DNA of 64,000 bases. Origin: Larkinella soli (lineage in GTDB: Bacteria > Bacteroidota > Bacteroidia > Cytophagales > Spirosomataceae). Positions 10,160-18,739 of this stretch are shown in pieces. The position numbers and the translations under genes were made by a program. The notes under the pieces were generated by a model. That model did no database searches. It saw nothing but the letters and a program-made list of their open reading frames with translations, and had not been told where the DNA came from. The DNA lies in NCBI RefSeq assembly GCF_003703975.1, contig NZ_QTJY01000010.1:186001-250000 (forward strand), in the 5' to 3' direction. Positions within the stretch are counted from its first letter, which is position 1; every line of letters begins with the position of its first letter.

Positions 10160-10491
10160 CCCCGCAGCCGGCCCGGGAACCCGAGATAGAGTATAAATTT
10201 TCTAAGATCAAGAAAGAACATACTTATTACCTACGATAATATACGCAAAAATTATTGCCGTTAATATTTTGTATAATAATTACAAATAATAGTATCTTGC
10301 CGAATACGGACAGGATTGTGTTCTATAAATTCTCAGGAGGATGCTAATTACTTGGCAAAGAGCCGTTTCCCCAAATTTCATTTTGCCTTTAGCGAACCTG
10401 GCCGGGTATAAACTCCTTCGGCTTTAGAGGACCGGTTTCTGATCCTGCTAACCATTCAATTCTTTTCACTAATCCTAATTGATTGTAACCT
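10160..10491. other. AT-rich leader of the second SusC gene
   Basis: No gene is visible in this 332-base stretch. It is AT-rich like the leader of the first SusC gene. It contains TATCTTGC near 10295, an imperfect match to the TAnnTTTG -7 box, about 195 bases before the start codon. The two SusC leaders share a short CTCCTTCGG/TTCCTTCGG word and the final TAACCTATGATGAA, but no long identity. Whether the long leader has a regulatory role cannot be judged from sequence alone. Confidence 0.3.
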
Positions 10492-13400
10492 ATGATGAAT
10501 CAATCTCTCCGATTCAATCATTCAAGTCACGGAATGGGTCGGGCCAGGGGTTTCCGGGGACGACAGGCCCACGGGCACGGTTTGTTACCTGCCTTCCTGC
10601 TGTCTTTCGCCTTCATTCTCTGCCTGGGCCTCAGCCAGGCATTCGCCCAGGACCGCACCGTTACCGGAACGGTCACTTCGGCGGAAGACAGGGTAGGTCT
10701 GCCCGGTGTGACGGTCCAGCTGAAAGGAACGACCCGGGGTACCACCACCGATGCGGACGGGAAATACACCCTGTCCAACGTTCCCGACAACGCCACCCTC
10801 GTGTACAGCTTCATCGGTCTGACGACCCAGGAAGTGCCGGTCGGTAACCGCTCCACGGTCGACGTCGCTCTGTCTGCCGACACCAAGTCGCTGGAAGAAG
10901 TGGTCGTTGTCGGATACGGTACCGCCAAACGGAAAGACCTGACGGGTTCCGTCCAGCAGGTAACGGCCAAGGAATTCAACCCGGGTATCATTCCGAACCC
11001 GCTTCAGGCCATCCAGGGGAAAGTAGCCGGTCTGGTCATCACGCTGCCTTCGGGTGACCCCAACCAGGCTCCGACGGTCCGTCTGCGGGGTTACACCTCG
11101 CTGGCCGGCGGCAGCGATCCGCTGTATGTGGTCGATGGAGTGATCGGTGTTCCTATTCAGACGGTTTCACCCCAGGATATCGAATCCATGGACGTTCTGA
11201 AGGACGCTTCTGCCGCGGCTATCTACGGATCACGGGCCGCCAACGGCGTCATCATCGTGACGACCAAGCGCGGAAAATCGGGCCGGACGACGGTCAGCTT
11301 CAACAACTACGTCGGGGTCGAAACCATCTCCAAAAGCCTGGATCTGCTCGATGCGGCCGGCTACCGCGACGCGGTTACGAAGCTGAAAGGCGCCAACAAC
11401 ATTACGGCCGACAAAATCCGCTTCCCGGCCGGCAACTACGATACCGACTGGGTGAAGGAAATCACGCGCACCGGTTTCACCAACAACCACGATCTGGCGA
11501 TTTCGGGCGGTTCGAACACCTTCAGCTACCGGGGTTCCCTCAACTACATCAACCGGGAAGGGATCATCAAGAACACCGGCTTCGGACGGCTCACGGCCCG
11601 GATCAACCTGGACCAGAAGGCGCTCGACAACCGTCTGAACATTCAGTATAACCTGACCGCTACGAACACGAACTCCAAACTGAACGACGACGGGATCATC
11701 GCCCGGGCCGTGACGTTCCTGCCGACTCTCCCGGTGCGCGACCCGACGGGTGCGAACAACATCGGCGGCTATTACGAGGTAGGGGGTAGCTTCGACCTGT
11801 TCAACCCGGTAGCGATGCTGGAAAACCAGAAGTTCGATCAGCAGAAACGACTCATCATCGGGGGCGTCAACCTGCGGTATGAAATCCTCGACGGTCTGAC
11901 CCTCGGCGTAAACGGTGCCTTCCAGAACGAAAATACCGACGAGAGCCGCTTCCGTGATCGCAGCGTCAAAGCCTTCCAGACGACCAATGGGGAAGCCTTC
12001 CGCAAATCCGACCAGACCAACAACAAACTGGTCGAACTGACCGCTACCTATACGAAGGGATTCGGGCAGAACAACAGCAACTTCTCCCTGCTGGGTGGTT
12101 ATTCTTACCAGAACATCGTTTATGACGGCTTCCAGGCCCGCAACACGCAGTTCCTGACCAGCTCGGTTTCCTACAACAACCTGGGGCTGGGTGCCGGAAC
12201 GCTGCTGAGTCCGGGGTCGAACTACGCCACTTCGTACCGGAACGCCACGACCCTGGCTTCCTTCTTCGGCCGGGGAACGGTGAACCTGAACGACAAGTAC
12301 AACGTGACGGCCACCATCCGCTACGACGGCAGCTCTAAGTTCGGGGCCAACAACAAGTGGGGTACGTTCCCGTCCATCGCCGGGGGCTGGACGATCACCA
12401 ACGAGGACTTCTTCCCGAAATCGACGACGCTCAACTACCTGAAACTGCGCGTGGGCTGGGGCCAGACCGGTAACTCGGAAGGTCTGAAGCCGTACCAGTC
12501 TCTCCAGCTGTATGGCCAGAAAGGAACCTACTACGACGGCAGCGTGGGCGACTTCCTGCCGGGTTACGGGATTACGCAGAACGCCAACCCGAACCTGAAG
12601 TGGGAGATTCTGTCCACCACCAACGTCGGTCTGGACTTCCAGCTGCTCAACGGCCGGTTCTCCGGTACGGTGGAGTATTACAACAAAACCACGAAGGACA
12701 TGCTGTACCGCTACTCGGTACCGGCCGACGGGGTGAAATACTTCACGAACTTTATCTGGGCCAACGTCGGGACGATGCGTAACCGCGGATTCGAGCTCTC
12801 GTTCGGTGGCGACATCATCCAGAAGGAAAACTTCAGCTGGACGTCCCGGATCGTGGGTGCCTATAACAAGAACACCATCGTGAACCTGAAGAGCGACGAA
12901 TTCGACTCCGGTCTGATCCGCTTCAACGCCTTCGGGGGCCGGGGTCTATCCGACGTATTCGCTTCTTACCTGTGGCCGGGCCGTCCGCTGGGCGAGTTCA
13001 ACAACGTGCCGACGTTCGTGGGTTATACCCAGGACGGCAAGGTGCTGCTGAAGCCCGGTTCGGGCGACCAGCCGACGACCGACGTCAGCAAGGCCGATGC
13101 CGCCGTGGCGATCAACAACCAGAACCCGATCAACCAGGGCAACCCGCAGCCGTTCCTGACCGGCTCGTTCATCAACACGTTCGTTTACAAGAACTTCGAC
13201 CTGAACTTCCAGCTGCGCGGGAGCTTCGGCAACAAGATCCTGAACAACCTGCGTTCCAACCTGCTGATCCCGGGATCGATTCTGGAAACGAACATGCTGA
13301 ACGGCGTGGCCGACCTGCCCGCCGGCTACGGCACGAACGTTCTGTCGACTTACTGGCTGGAAAGCGGCACCTTCGCCCGTCTGGACAACTGGCAGCTTGG

Positions 13401-13623
13401 CTACAACATCCGTACGACCAGCAAGTACCTCTCCGCAGCCCGTATCTACATCGGTGGGAACAACCTGTTCACCCTGACCAAATACAAAGGCGTCGATCCG
13501 GAACTTCAGGTGAAAGCGGACCTGCAGAACGAAAGCCAGGCACCGAACAATATCGGGATGGACTTCAGCAACATTTATCCGAAGACCCGTTCGTTCCAGC
13601 TGGGTGTCAACCTGACGTTTTAA
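10492..13623 (+). CDS. SusC/RagA family TonB-linked outer membrane protein (second copy)
   Basis: A 1043-residue paralogue of the SusC protein at 5440-8505 with the same domain order. It has a long signal peptide (cleavage near QAFAQD), a carboxypeptidase-like regulatory domain (VTGTVTSAEDRVGLPGVTVQ), a plug carrying DVLKDASAAAIYGSRAANG, and a TonB-dependent barrel ending in LGVNLTF. Base composition and codon use match its neighbours, so it is not a recent arrival by that test. It starts at ATG within AACCTATGATGAA and is followed 32 bases downstream by its own SusD. Two consecutive, divergent susCD pairs point to related but different ligands, or to two components of one substrate. Confidence 0.95.
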   Translation: MMNQSLRFNHSSHGMGRARGFRGRQAHGHGLLPAFLLSFAFILCLGLSQAFAQDRTVTGTVTSAEDRVGLPGVTVQLKGTTRGTTTDADGKYTLSNVPDNATLVYSFIGLTTQEVPVGNRSTVDVALSADTKSLEEVVVVGYGTAKRKDLTGSVQQVTAKEFNPGIIPNPLQAIQGKVAGLVITLPSGDPNQAPTVRLRGYTSLAGGSDPLYVVDGVIGVPIQTVSPQDIESMDVLKDASAAAIYGSRAANGVIIVTTKRGKSGRTTVSFNNYVGVETISKSLDLLDAAGYRDAVTKLKGANNITADKIRFPAGNYDTDWVKEITRTGFTNNHDLAISGGSNTFSYRGSLNYINREGIIKNTGFGRLTARINLDQKALDNRLNIQYNLTATNTNSKLNDDGIIARAVTFLPTLPVRDPTGANNIGGYYEVGGSFDLFNPVAMLENQKFDQQKRLIIGGVNLRYEILDGLTLGVNGAFQNENTDESRFRDRSVKAFQTTNGEAFRKSDQTNNKLVELTATYTKGFGQNNSNFSLLGGYSYQNIVYDGFQARNTQFLTSSVSYNNLGLGAGTLLSPGSNYATSYRNATTLASFFGRGTVNLNDKYNVTATIRYDGSSKFGANNKWGTFPSIAGGWTITNEDFFPKSTTLNYLKLRVGWGQTGNSEGLKPYQSLQLYGQKGTYYDGSVGDFLPGYGITQNANPNLKWEILSTTNVGLDFQLLNGRFSGTVEYYNKTTKDMLYRYSVPADGVKYFTNFIWANVGTMRNRGFELSFGGDIIQKENFSWTSRIVGAYNKNTIVNLKSDEFDSGLIRFNAFGGRGLSDVFASYLWPGRPLGEFNNVPTFVGYTQDGKVLLKPGSGDQPTTDVSKADAAVAINNQNPINQGNPQPFLTGSFINTFVYKNFDLNFQLRGSFGNKILNNLRSNLLIPGSILETNMLNGVADLPAGYGTNVLSTYWLESGTFARLDNWQLGYNIRTTSKYLSAARIYIGGNNLFTLTKYKGVDPELQVKADLQNESQAPNNIGMDFSNIYPKTRSFQLGVNLTF

Positions 13624-13655
13624 TCAACGCAACAAACTAATCCTCAACTACAACA

Positions 13656-15137
13656 ATGTTTAATTCCAACATAAAAGTTTTGGTCGGATGCGTAGTCCTG
13701 CTGCTGGCGGGCCAGTCGTGTACCGACCTGGACGAGACAACCTACGACGTCATCCCGACCGACCAGTTCGGGAGCACGGCGGCCCAGCAGGCCGCCCTCA
13801 TCGGCCCGCTCTACAGCGGTCTGGGCGACTACTACGGTAACCACAACTCGCTGAATGCGACCACCGATGAGCAGATCGTCCCGACGCGGGGCGGTGACTG
13901 GAAAGACGGCGACAACTGGAAGCGGCTCTACACCCATACCTGGGACCCCGTCACCGACAACGGCCAGTTCAATGGTCCCTGGACCTGGTGTTACAACAAC
14001 ATCACCTCCATCAACCAGCAGCTGGGTTCGCTGACCGATGAAAACGTCAAGGCCGAGCTGCGGGCCCTGCGGGCGTTCTTCCACTACAAGGCGATGGATT
14101 TCTTCGGGAACGTGATTATCGCCGACCAGGTCGGAGCCGCGGCCCCCGAGCAGAAAACCCGCACCGAGGTGTTCAACTGGATCGAGAAAGAACTCCTGGA
14201 AGTCTATCCGAAGCTGAGCGAAACCGTCGGCGGTGCCTACTACGGCCGTTTCAACAAGTATGTGGTCGACATGACCCTGGCGAAGATGTACCTCAACGCC
14301 CAGGTCTACACCGGAACCCCGCGCTGGCAGGATGCCATCACCCGTTGCGACAATATTATCAAGTCGGGTAAATTCTCGCTGACGGGCGACTTTTTCGAGA
14401 ACTTCAAGGTGCAGAACCAGAACTCGTCCGAGATCATTCTGGCAACGCCCTTCGACAACTCGAAGCGGGGCGGCTTCAACATCCATATGGCGACGCTGCA
14501 CTACAAAAACCAGCTGACCTACAACCTGCCGGCCGCTCCCTGGAACGGTTATGCGACGGTGGCCGAGTTCTACAACTCGTTCTCGAACCAGGACGCCCGC
14601 AAGAAGATGTGGATCGTCGGCCAGCAGTTTGACATCAACGGAAAAGCGCTCGACGACGACGGCGTTCCGATGGTGTTCACGCCCGAAATTCCGTCCTTCG
14701 AAATGCCGGCCGGTCCGGCCGGTCGTCTGGCCGGGGTACGGAGCCAGAAGTATGAAATCCAGAAGAACAACACCACCAACGACATGAGCAACGACTTCGT
14801 GATCTTTCGTCTGGGGGATGCCTATCTGATGCGCGGTGAAGCCAACTTCCGTCTCGGGAAAGTAGCCGACGCCCTGCCGGATTTCAACCTCATCCGCCGT
14901 CGCGCGGGCGTGCCGGAATACACGGCCGCTCAGCTGACGCTGGACGAGATTCTGGCCGAACGCGGCCGCGAACTGGCCTGGGAATACCACCGCCGTCAGG
15001 ACCTCATCCGGTTCGGACAGTACACGAAGGCATGGCGCTTCAAACCGGCTTCGGAGAAATACCGGGAACTGTTCCCCATCCCGCGGGATCAGATATCCCT
15101 GAACCCCAAACTGAAGCAGAACCCGGGATACAATTAA
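13656..15137 (+). CDS. RagB/SusD family nutrient-uptake lipoprotein (second copy)
   Basis: A 493-residue SusD-like lipoprotein with lipobox Cys22 (GQSCTDLDE). Family landmarks are ALRAFFHYKAMDFFGNV near residue 130 and ILAERGRELAWEYHRRQDL, ending with LFPIPRDQISLNPKLKQN; the last is the usual SusD C-terminal IP-x(6)-NP-x-L-x-QNPGY ending. It partners the SusC protein encoded just upstream. The N-terminal QQAALIGPLYSGLGDYY replaces the longer insert seen in the first SusD, so the two lipoproteins probably differ in ligand site. A terminator follows 18 bases after the stop. Confidence 0.95.
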   Translation: MFNSNIKVLVGCVVLLLAGQSCTDLDETTYDVIPTDQFGSTAAQQAALIGPLYSGLGDYYGNHNSLNATTDEQIVPTRGGDWKDGDNWKRLYTHTWDPVTDNGQFNGPWTWCYNNITSINQQLGSLTDENVKAELRALRAFFHYKAMDFFGNVIIADQVGAAAPEQKTRTEVFNWIEKELLEVYPKLSETVGGAYYGRFNKYVVDMTLAKMYLNAQVYTGTPRWQDAITRCDNIIKSGKFSLTGDFFENFKVQNQNSSEIILATPFDNSKRGGFNIHMATLHYKNQLTYNLPAAPWNGYATVAEFYNSFSNQDARKKMWIVGQQFDINGKALDDDGVPMVFTPEIPSFEMPAGPAGRLAGVRSQKYEIQKNNTTNDMSNDFVIFRLGDAYLMRGEANFRLGKVADALPDFNLIRRRAGVPEYTAAQLTLDEILAERGRELAWEYHRRQDLIRFGQYTKAWRFKPASEKYRELFPIPRDQISLNPKLKQNPGYN

Positions 15138-15155
15138 TCCCGCTGCTACCTTCCC

Positions 15156-15190
15156 GAAAAGGCCCGGACATCCGGGCCTTTTCGTTTTTT
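15156..15190 (+). terminator. Rho-independent terminator of the second susCD pair
   Basis: A 13-bp perfect stem (GAAAAGGCCCGGA at 15156-15168 with TCCGGGCCTTTTC at 15171-15183) is followed by GTTTTTT. It separates the second susCD pair from the FG-GAP genes, which therefore need their own promoter. Confidence 0.9.
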
Positions 15191-15304
15191 ACCCCGGTTA
15201 AATCGTCGTTAAAATTAAATTTACCTTCTGCCAAAACACGGTTACAACACTGGTTTTCCGGCATTTAATTGGACAAAACCGCCAGAAAAAAGAAAATAAT
15301 TAAG

Positions 15305-15312
15305 TACATTTG
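15305..15312 (+). promoter_or_regulatory. Bacteroidota -7 promoter box before the first FG-GAP gene
   Basis: TACATTTG matches the Bacteroidota primary-sigma -7 consensus TAnnTTTG. It lies 30 bases before the ATG at 15343. No convincing TTTG -33 box stands at the usual spacing. The match decides the start of the gene: an in-frame TTG at 15310 lies inside this box and cannot be the translation start. Confidence 0.5.
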
Positions 15313-15342
15313 AGACTTGATTACACAGCCCACCAACAGTCC

Positions 15343-18300
15343 ATGCGTTACTTGTTTTTCTTTTTCAGTTCGTTCGTTCTGCTCGGTTGCCGGGATTCGG
15401 GCGACCGGTCGGAGGAACGGCTGTTTGAATCGTTGTCTCCCGAAAGCACCCACGTCCAGTTTACCAACAGCGTCGTCGACGATAAGGACTTCAACATCTT
15501 CAATTACCGGAATTTCTACAACGGCGGGGGCGTCGCCGTCGGTGACATCAACAACGACGGCCTGGCCGACGTTTTCCTGATCGCCAACATGGGCGATAAC
15601 AAGCTTTACCTGAACAAGGGCAACCTCCAGTTCGAGGACATCACGGCCAAAGCCGGGGTGGCCGGCAAACGGGACTGGAGCACCGGCGCCACCTTCGCCG
15701 ACGTCAACGGCGACGGCCGGCTCGACCTCTATGTCTGCAACGCCGGCATCCGGCCCGGCGACGACCGGGGCAACGAGCTGTTCATCAACAACGGCAACCT
15801 GACATTCACCGAAAAAGCCGCCGACTACGGGCTGGACGACCACGGCTACTCGACCCACGCGGCCTTTTTCGACTACGACCGCGACGGCGATCTCGATATG
15901 TATCTGCTCAACAACAGCTTTACGCCCGTCGGGAAGCTGGGGTACGCCAACATCCGTTCCGAACGCGACTCGCTGGGCGGCCATAAGCTGTTCCGCAACG
16001 AACTGATCTCCTCATCCGGCCGGTCGGAAAACCGCTTTACCGACGTCAGCGAACCCGCCGGTATCTACGGCAGCCTGATCGGCTTCGGCCTCGGCATCAC
16101 CATCGGCGACGTCAACGACGACAACTGGCTGGACATCTACATTTCCAACGACTTCTACGAACGCGACTACCTGTATCTGAACAACCACGACGGCACGTTC
16201 CGGGAGTCGGTGAAGGAGTCGATGCCGCACATCAGCCTCTCCTCGATGGGCGCCGACGTGGCCGACGTCAACAACGACGGCCGGCTCGACATTTTCGTGA
16301 CCGACATGCTCCCCGGCAACGACCGGCGGCTGAAAAAAACCTCGACCTTCGAGAACTACGACCTCCAGCAGATCAAGCTCGAACGCGACTTTCATTACCA
16401 GTATATGCAGAACATGCTGCACCTGAACCAGGGCCTTTCGCCCGAACCGGGGCAGCGCGTACCGACCCCGCTTTTCAGTGACGTCGCCCGGTTTTCGGGA
16501 GTGCATGCCACCGACTGGAGCTGGGGCGCCCTGATTTTCGACATGGACAACGACGGCTGGAAGGATATTTTCGTGGCCAACGGCGTGGCAAAAGACGTGA
16601 CGGACCAGGACTTCGTCAACTTTCTGGCCGACCGCGAAAACATGGCCCAGATCGCCCGGCGCGGCAATTTCAACTTCAAGGAATTTCTGGACAAGGACCC
16701 GTCCGAACCCATTCCGAACTACGCTTTCCGGAACGAGGGCAACCTCCGGTTCACCAACAAAGCGGCCGCCTGGGGCTTGGGCGAGCCGGACTTCTCCAAC
16801 GGAGCCGCCTACGGTGACCTCGACAACGACGGCGACCTCGACCTGATCGTCAACAGGGTCAACTCGCCGGTGGGCATGTACAGGAACCTGTCGGTCGAGA
16901 AGAACAAAACGAACTACCTGCGGGTGAAGCTGGTCGGCGACGCTCCTAACCGGGACGCCATCGGCACCCGCGTGTTCGTCTACCAGGCCGGGCGGATGCA
17001 GGTGCTCCAGCAGATGCCCAACCGGGGCTTTCAGTCGTCGGTGGACCTGACGCTGCTTTTCGGGCTGGGCACTGCCGACCGGATCGACTCACTGACCGTG
17101 ATCTGGCCCAACGACCGGATGCAGACGCTGCGCAGCCCCAAAGCCAACCAGTTGCTGACCCTCCGGCAGCAGGACGCCCGCGGCACCTGGAAACCGGCCG
17201 CCCCGGTCTCGGCCCCGCTCCTGAAAGACGTGACGGCGGCTTCCGGCCTGACCTATACGCACCGCGAAAGCCCTTTCGTCGACTATAACCGCGACCCGCT
17301 GCTGAAGCAGATGCTCTCGACCGGCGGCCCGGCCCTGGCGACGGGCGACATCAACGGCGACGGCCTCGATGACCTGTTCTTTGGGGGAGCCGGCGGAAAG
17401 CCGCATCAGTTGTTCGTGCAGCGGGCCGACGGCCGGTTCACGGAACAAACGCCCGGCGTCATGCGGCACGATACGACTTACGAAGCCGTCGATGCCGAGT
17501 TTTTCGATGCCGACGGTGACAAAGACCTCGACCTGTTCGTGGTGTCGGGGAGCAACGAGTTCGTGGCCGAATCCGAAGAACTGCTCGACCGGCTTTATCT
17601 CAACGACGGCAAAGGCGGTTTCACCCGCGACGAACGGCTACCCAACCTGAAAGCCAGCGGCTCCTGCGTGGCGGCCGCCGACTTCGACCGCGACGGCGAC
17701 GTGGACCTGTTCGTCGGAACGCGGCTGATCCCGGGTCGGTACGGTTTCAATCCGGCCAGTTACCTGCTGACGAACGACGGCACGGGCAACTTCAAGAACT
17801 ACACGAAACGCTATCTGCCCGAAGCCGACCGGCTCGGCATGACCACCGACGCCACCTGGGCCGACCTGAACGGCGACGGCTACCCGGAACTGATCGTGGT
17901 CGGCGACTGGATGCCGGTGACCGTCTTCCGCAATCAGCGCGGCCGGTTGGTCGAGGCCGCCACCCCCGAACTGTCCGGCACCGACGGCAACGCGTCACCG
18001 ACGCCCGCATCCGGCTGGTGGAACTGCATCCGGGCGGGCGACGTGGACGGCGACGGCGACCTGGACCTGGTGGCCGGCAACCTCGGCCAGAACTCCCGCA
18101 TCAAGGCCACGCCGGCCCTGCCGGCGGAGATGTATACGGCCGATTACGACCAGAACGGCAACGTCGAGCAGATCATCAACTGCGCCGACGAAACCGGCGA
18201 ACTGTATCCGATGGTGCTGAAGCAGGACCTGCAGAAGGAGATGCCGAGCATTAAGAAGAAATACATCAAGTTCACGGACTATGCCGGGAAGAAACTGAAC

Positions 18301-18705
18301 GAGATTCTGGACGAGGAACAGTTGAAGAAAGCCGTCGTCCAGCGGGTCTATACCGGCGCTTCGGCGGTATTGCTCAACGACGGCAGAGGCCGCTTTACCT
18401 TTCAGGCCCTGCCGAAGGAAGCGCAGCTCTCCCCGGTCTGCGGCATCGAAATCACCGACCTCGACAACGACCGTCGGCCCGACCTGGTCCTGACCGGCAA
18501 TTATTTTGACGTCCTGCCCGAAATCGGCCGGTACGACGCCAGCTATGGTCTGGTGCTGCTGAACAAGGGCAAAAACGTCTGGCAACCGCTTCCTCCTACG
18601 GCCTCCGGGTTTTTCGCGCGCGGGCAGGTGCGGCATCTGAAGCGGCTGAAACAGGGGCAGTTCGTACTGGCCAAAAATAACGACCGGGCGCAGGTATTTA
18701 AGTAA
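15343..18705 (+). CDS. FG-GAP/VCBS repeat lipoprotein with ASPIC/UnbV domain (CRTAC1 family)
   Basis: An 1120-residue secreted lipoprotein (FVLLGC, Cys16). I count thirteen calcium-binding DxDxDG-type blades, for example GDINNDGLADVF, ADVNGDGRLDLYV, FDYDRDGDLDMYL and GDVDGDGDLDLVA, spread along the chain in a beta-propeller pattern. Between the two propeller halves (about residues 531-606) sits an ASPIC/UnbV domain with RGFQSSVDLTLLFGLG and SLTVIWPN. Family members are cell-surface or secreted, and their biochemical role is not established. The protein is paralogous over its whole length to the next gene. ATG 15343 is preferred because it gives a clean lipoprotein signal and lies 30 bases after a -7 box. 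Confidence 0.88.
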   Translation: MRYLFFFFSSFVLLGCRDSGDRSEERLFESLSPESTHVQFTNSVVDDKDFNIFNYRNFYNGGGVAVGDINNDGLADVFLIANMGDNKLYLNKGNLQFEDITAKAGVAGKRDWSTGATFADVNGDGRLDLYVCNAGIRPGDDRGNELFINNGNLTFTEKAADYGLDDHGYSTHAAFFDYDRDGDLDMYLLNNSFTPVGKLGYANIRSERDSLGGHKLFRNELISSSGRSENRFTDVSEPAGIYGSLIGFGLGITIGDVNDDNWLDIYISNDFYERDYLYLNNHDGTFRESVKESMPHISLSSMGADVADVNNDGRLDIFVTDMLPGNDRRLKKTSTFENYDLQQIKLERDFHYQYMQNMLHLNQGLSPEPGQRVPTPLFSDVARFSGVHATDWSWGALIFDMDNDGWKDIFVANGVAKDVTDQDFVNFLADRENMAQIARRGNFNFKEFLDKDPSEPIPNYAFRNEGNLRFTNKAAAWGLGEPDFSNGAAYGDLDNDGDLDLIVNRVNSPVGMYRNLSVEKNKTNYLRVKLVGDAPNRDAIGTRVFVYQAGRMQVLQQMPNRGFQSSVDLTLLFGLGTADRIDSLTVIWPNDRMQTLRSPKANQLLTLRQQDARGTWKPAAPVSAPLLKDVTAASGLTYTHRESPFVDYNRDPLLKQMLSTGGPALATGDINGDGLDDLFFGGAGGKPHQLFVQRADGRFTEQTPGVMRHDTTYEAVDAEFFDADGDKDLDLFVVSGSNEFVAESEELLDRLYLNDGKGGFTRDERLPNLKASGSCVAAADFDRDGDVDLFVGTRLIPGRYGFNPASYLLTNDGTGNFKNYTKRYLPEADRLGMTTDATWADLNGDGYPELIVVGDWMPVTVFRNQRGRLVEAATPELSGTDGNASPTPASGWWNCIRAGDVDGDGDLDLVAGNLGQNSRIKATPALPAEMYTADYDQNGNVEQIINCADETGELYPMVLKQDLQKEMPSIKKKYIKFTDYAGKKLNEILDEEQLKKAVVQRVYTGASAVLLNDGRGRFTFQALPKEAQLSPVCGIEITDLDNDRRPDLVLTGNYFDVLPEIGRYDASYGLVLLNKGKNVWQPLPPTASGFFARGQVRHLKRLKQGQFVLAKNNDRAQVFK

Positions 18706-18710
18706 TTTTG
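18703..18710 (+). promoter_or_regulatory. Possible -7 promoter box before the second FG-GAP gene
   Basis: TAATTTTG fits TAnnTTTG and stands 29 bases before the ATG at 18740, the same spacing as for the first FG-GAP gene and coaX. It overlaps the upstream stop codon, and no -33 box is evident. The second gene may simply be co-transcribed with the first, since the gap is only 34 bases. Confidence 0.25.
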
Positions 18711-18739
18711 GACGCCGACCCGCGTTCGGAACATAACCT

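Noticed and set aside
13644-14990. 448-codon open frame antisense to the second SusD
   Set aside because: A shadow frame of a clear SusD lipoprotein; no recognisable protein motifs.
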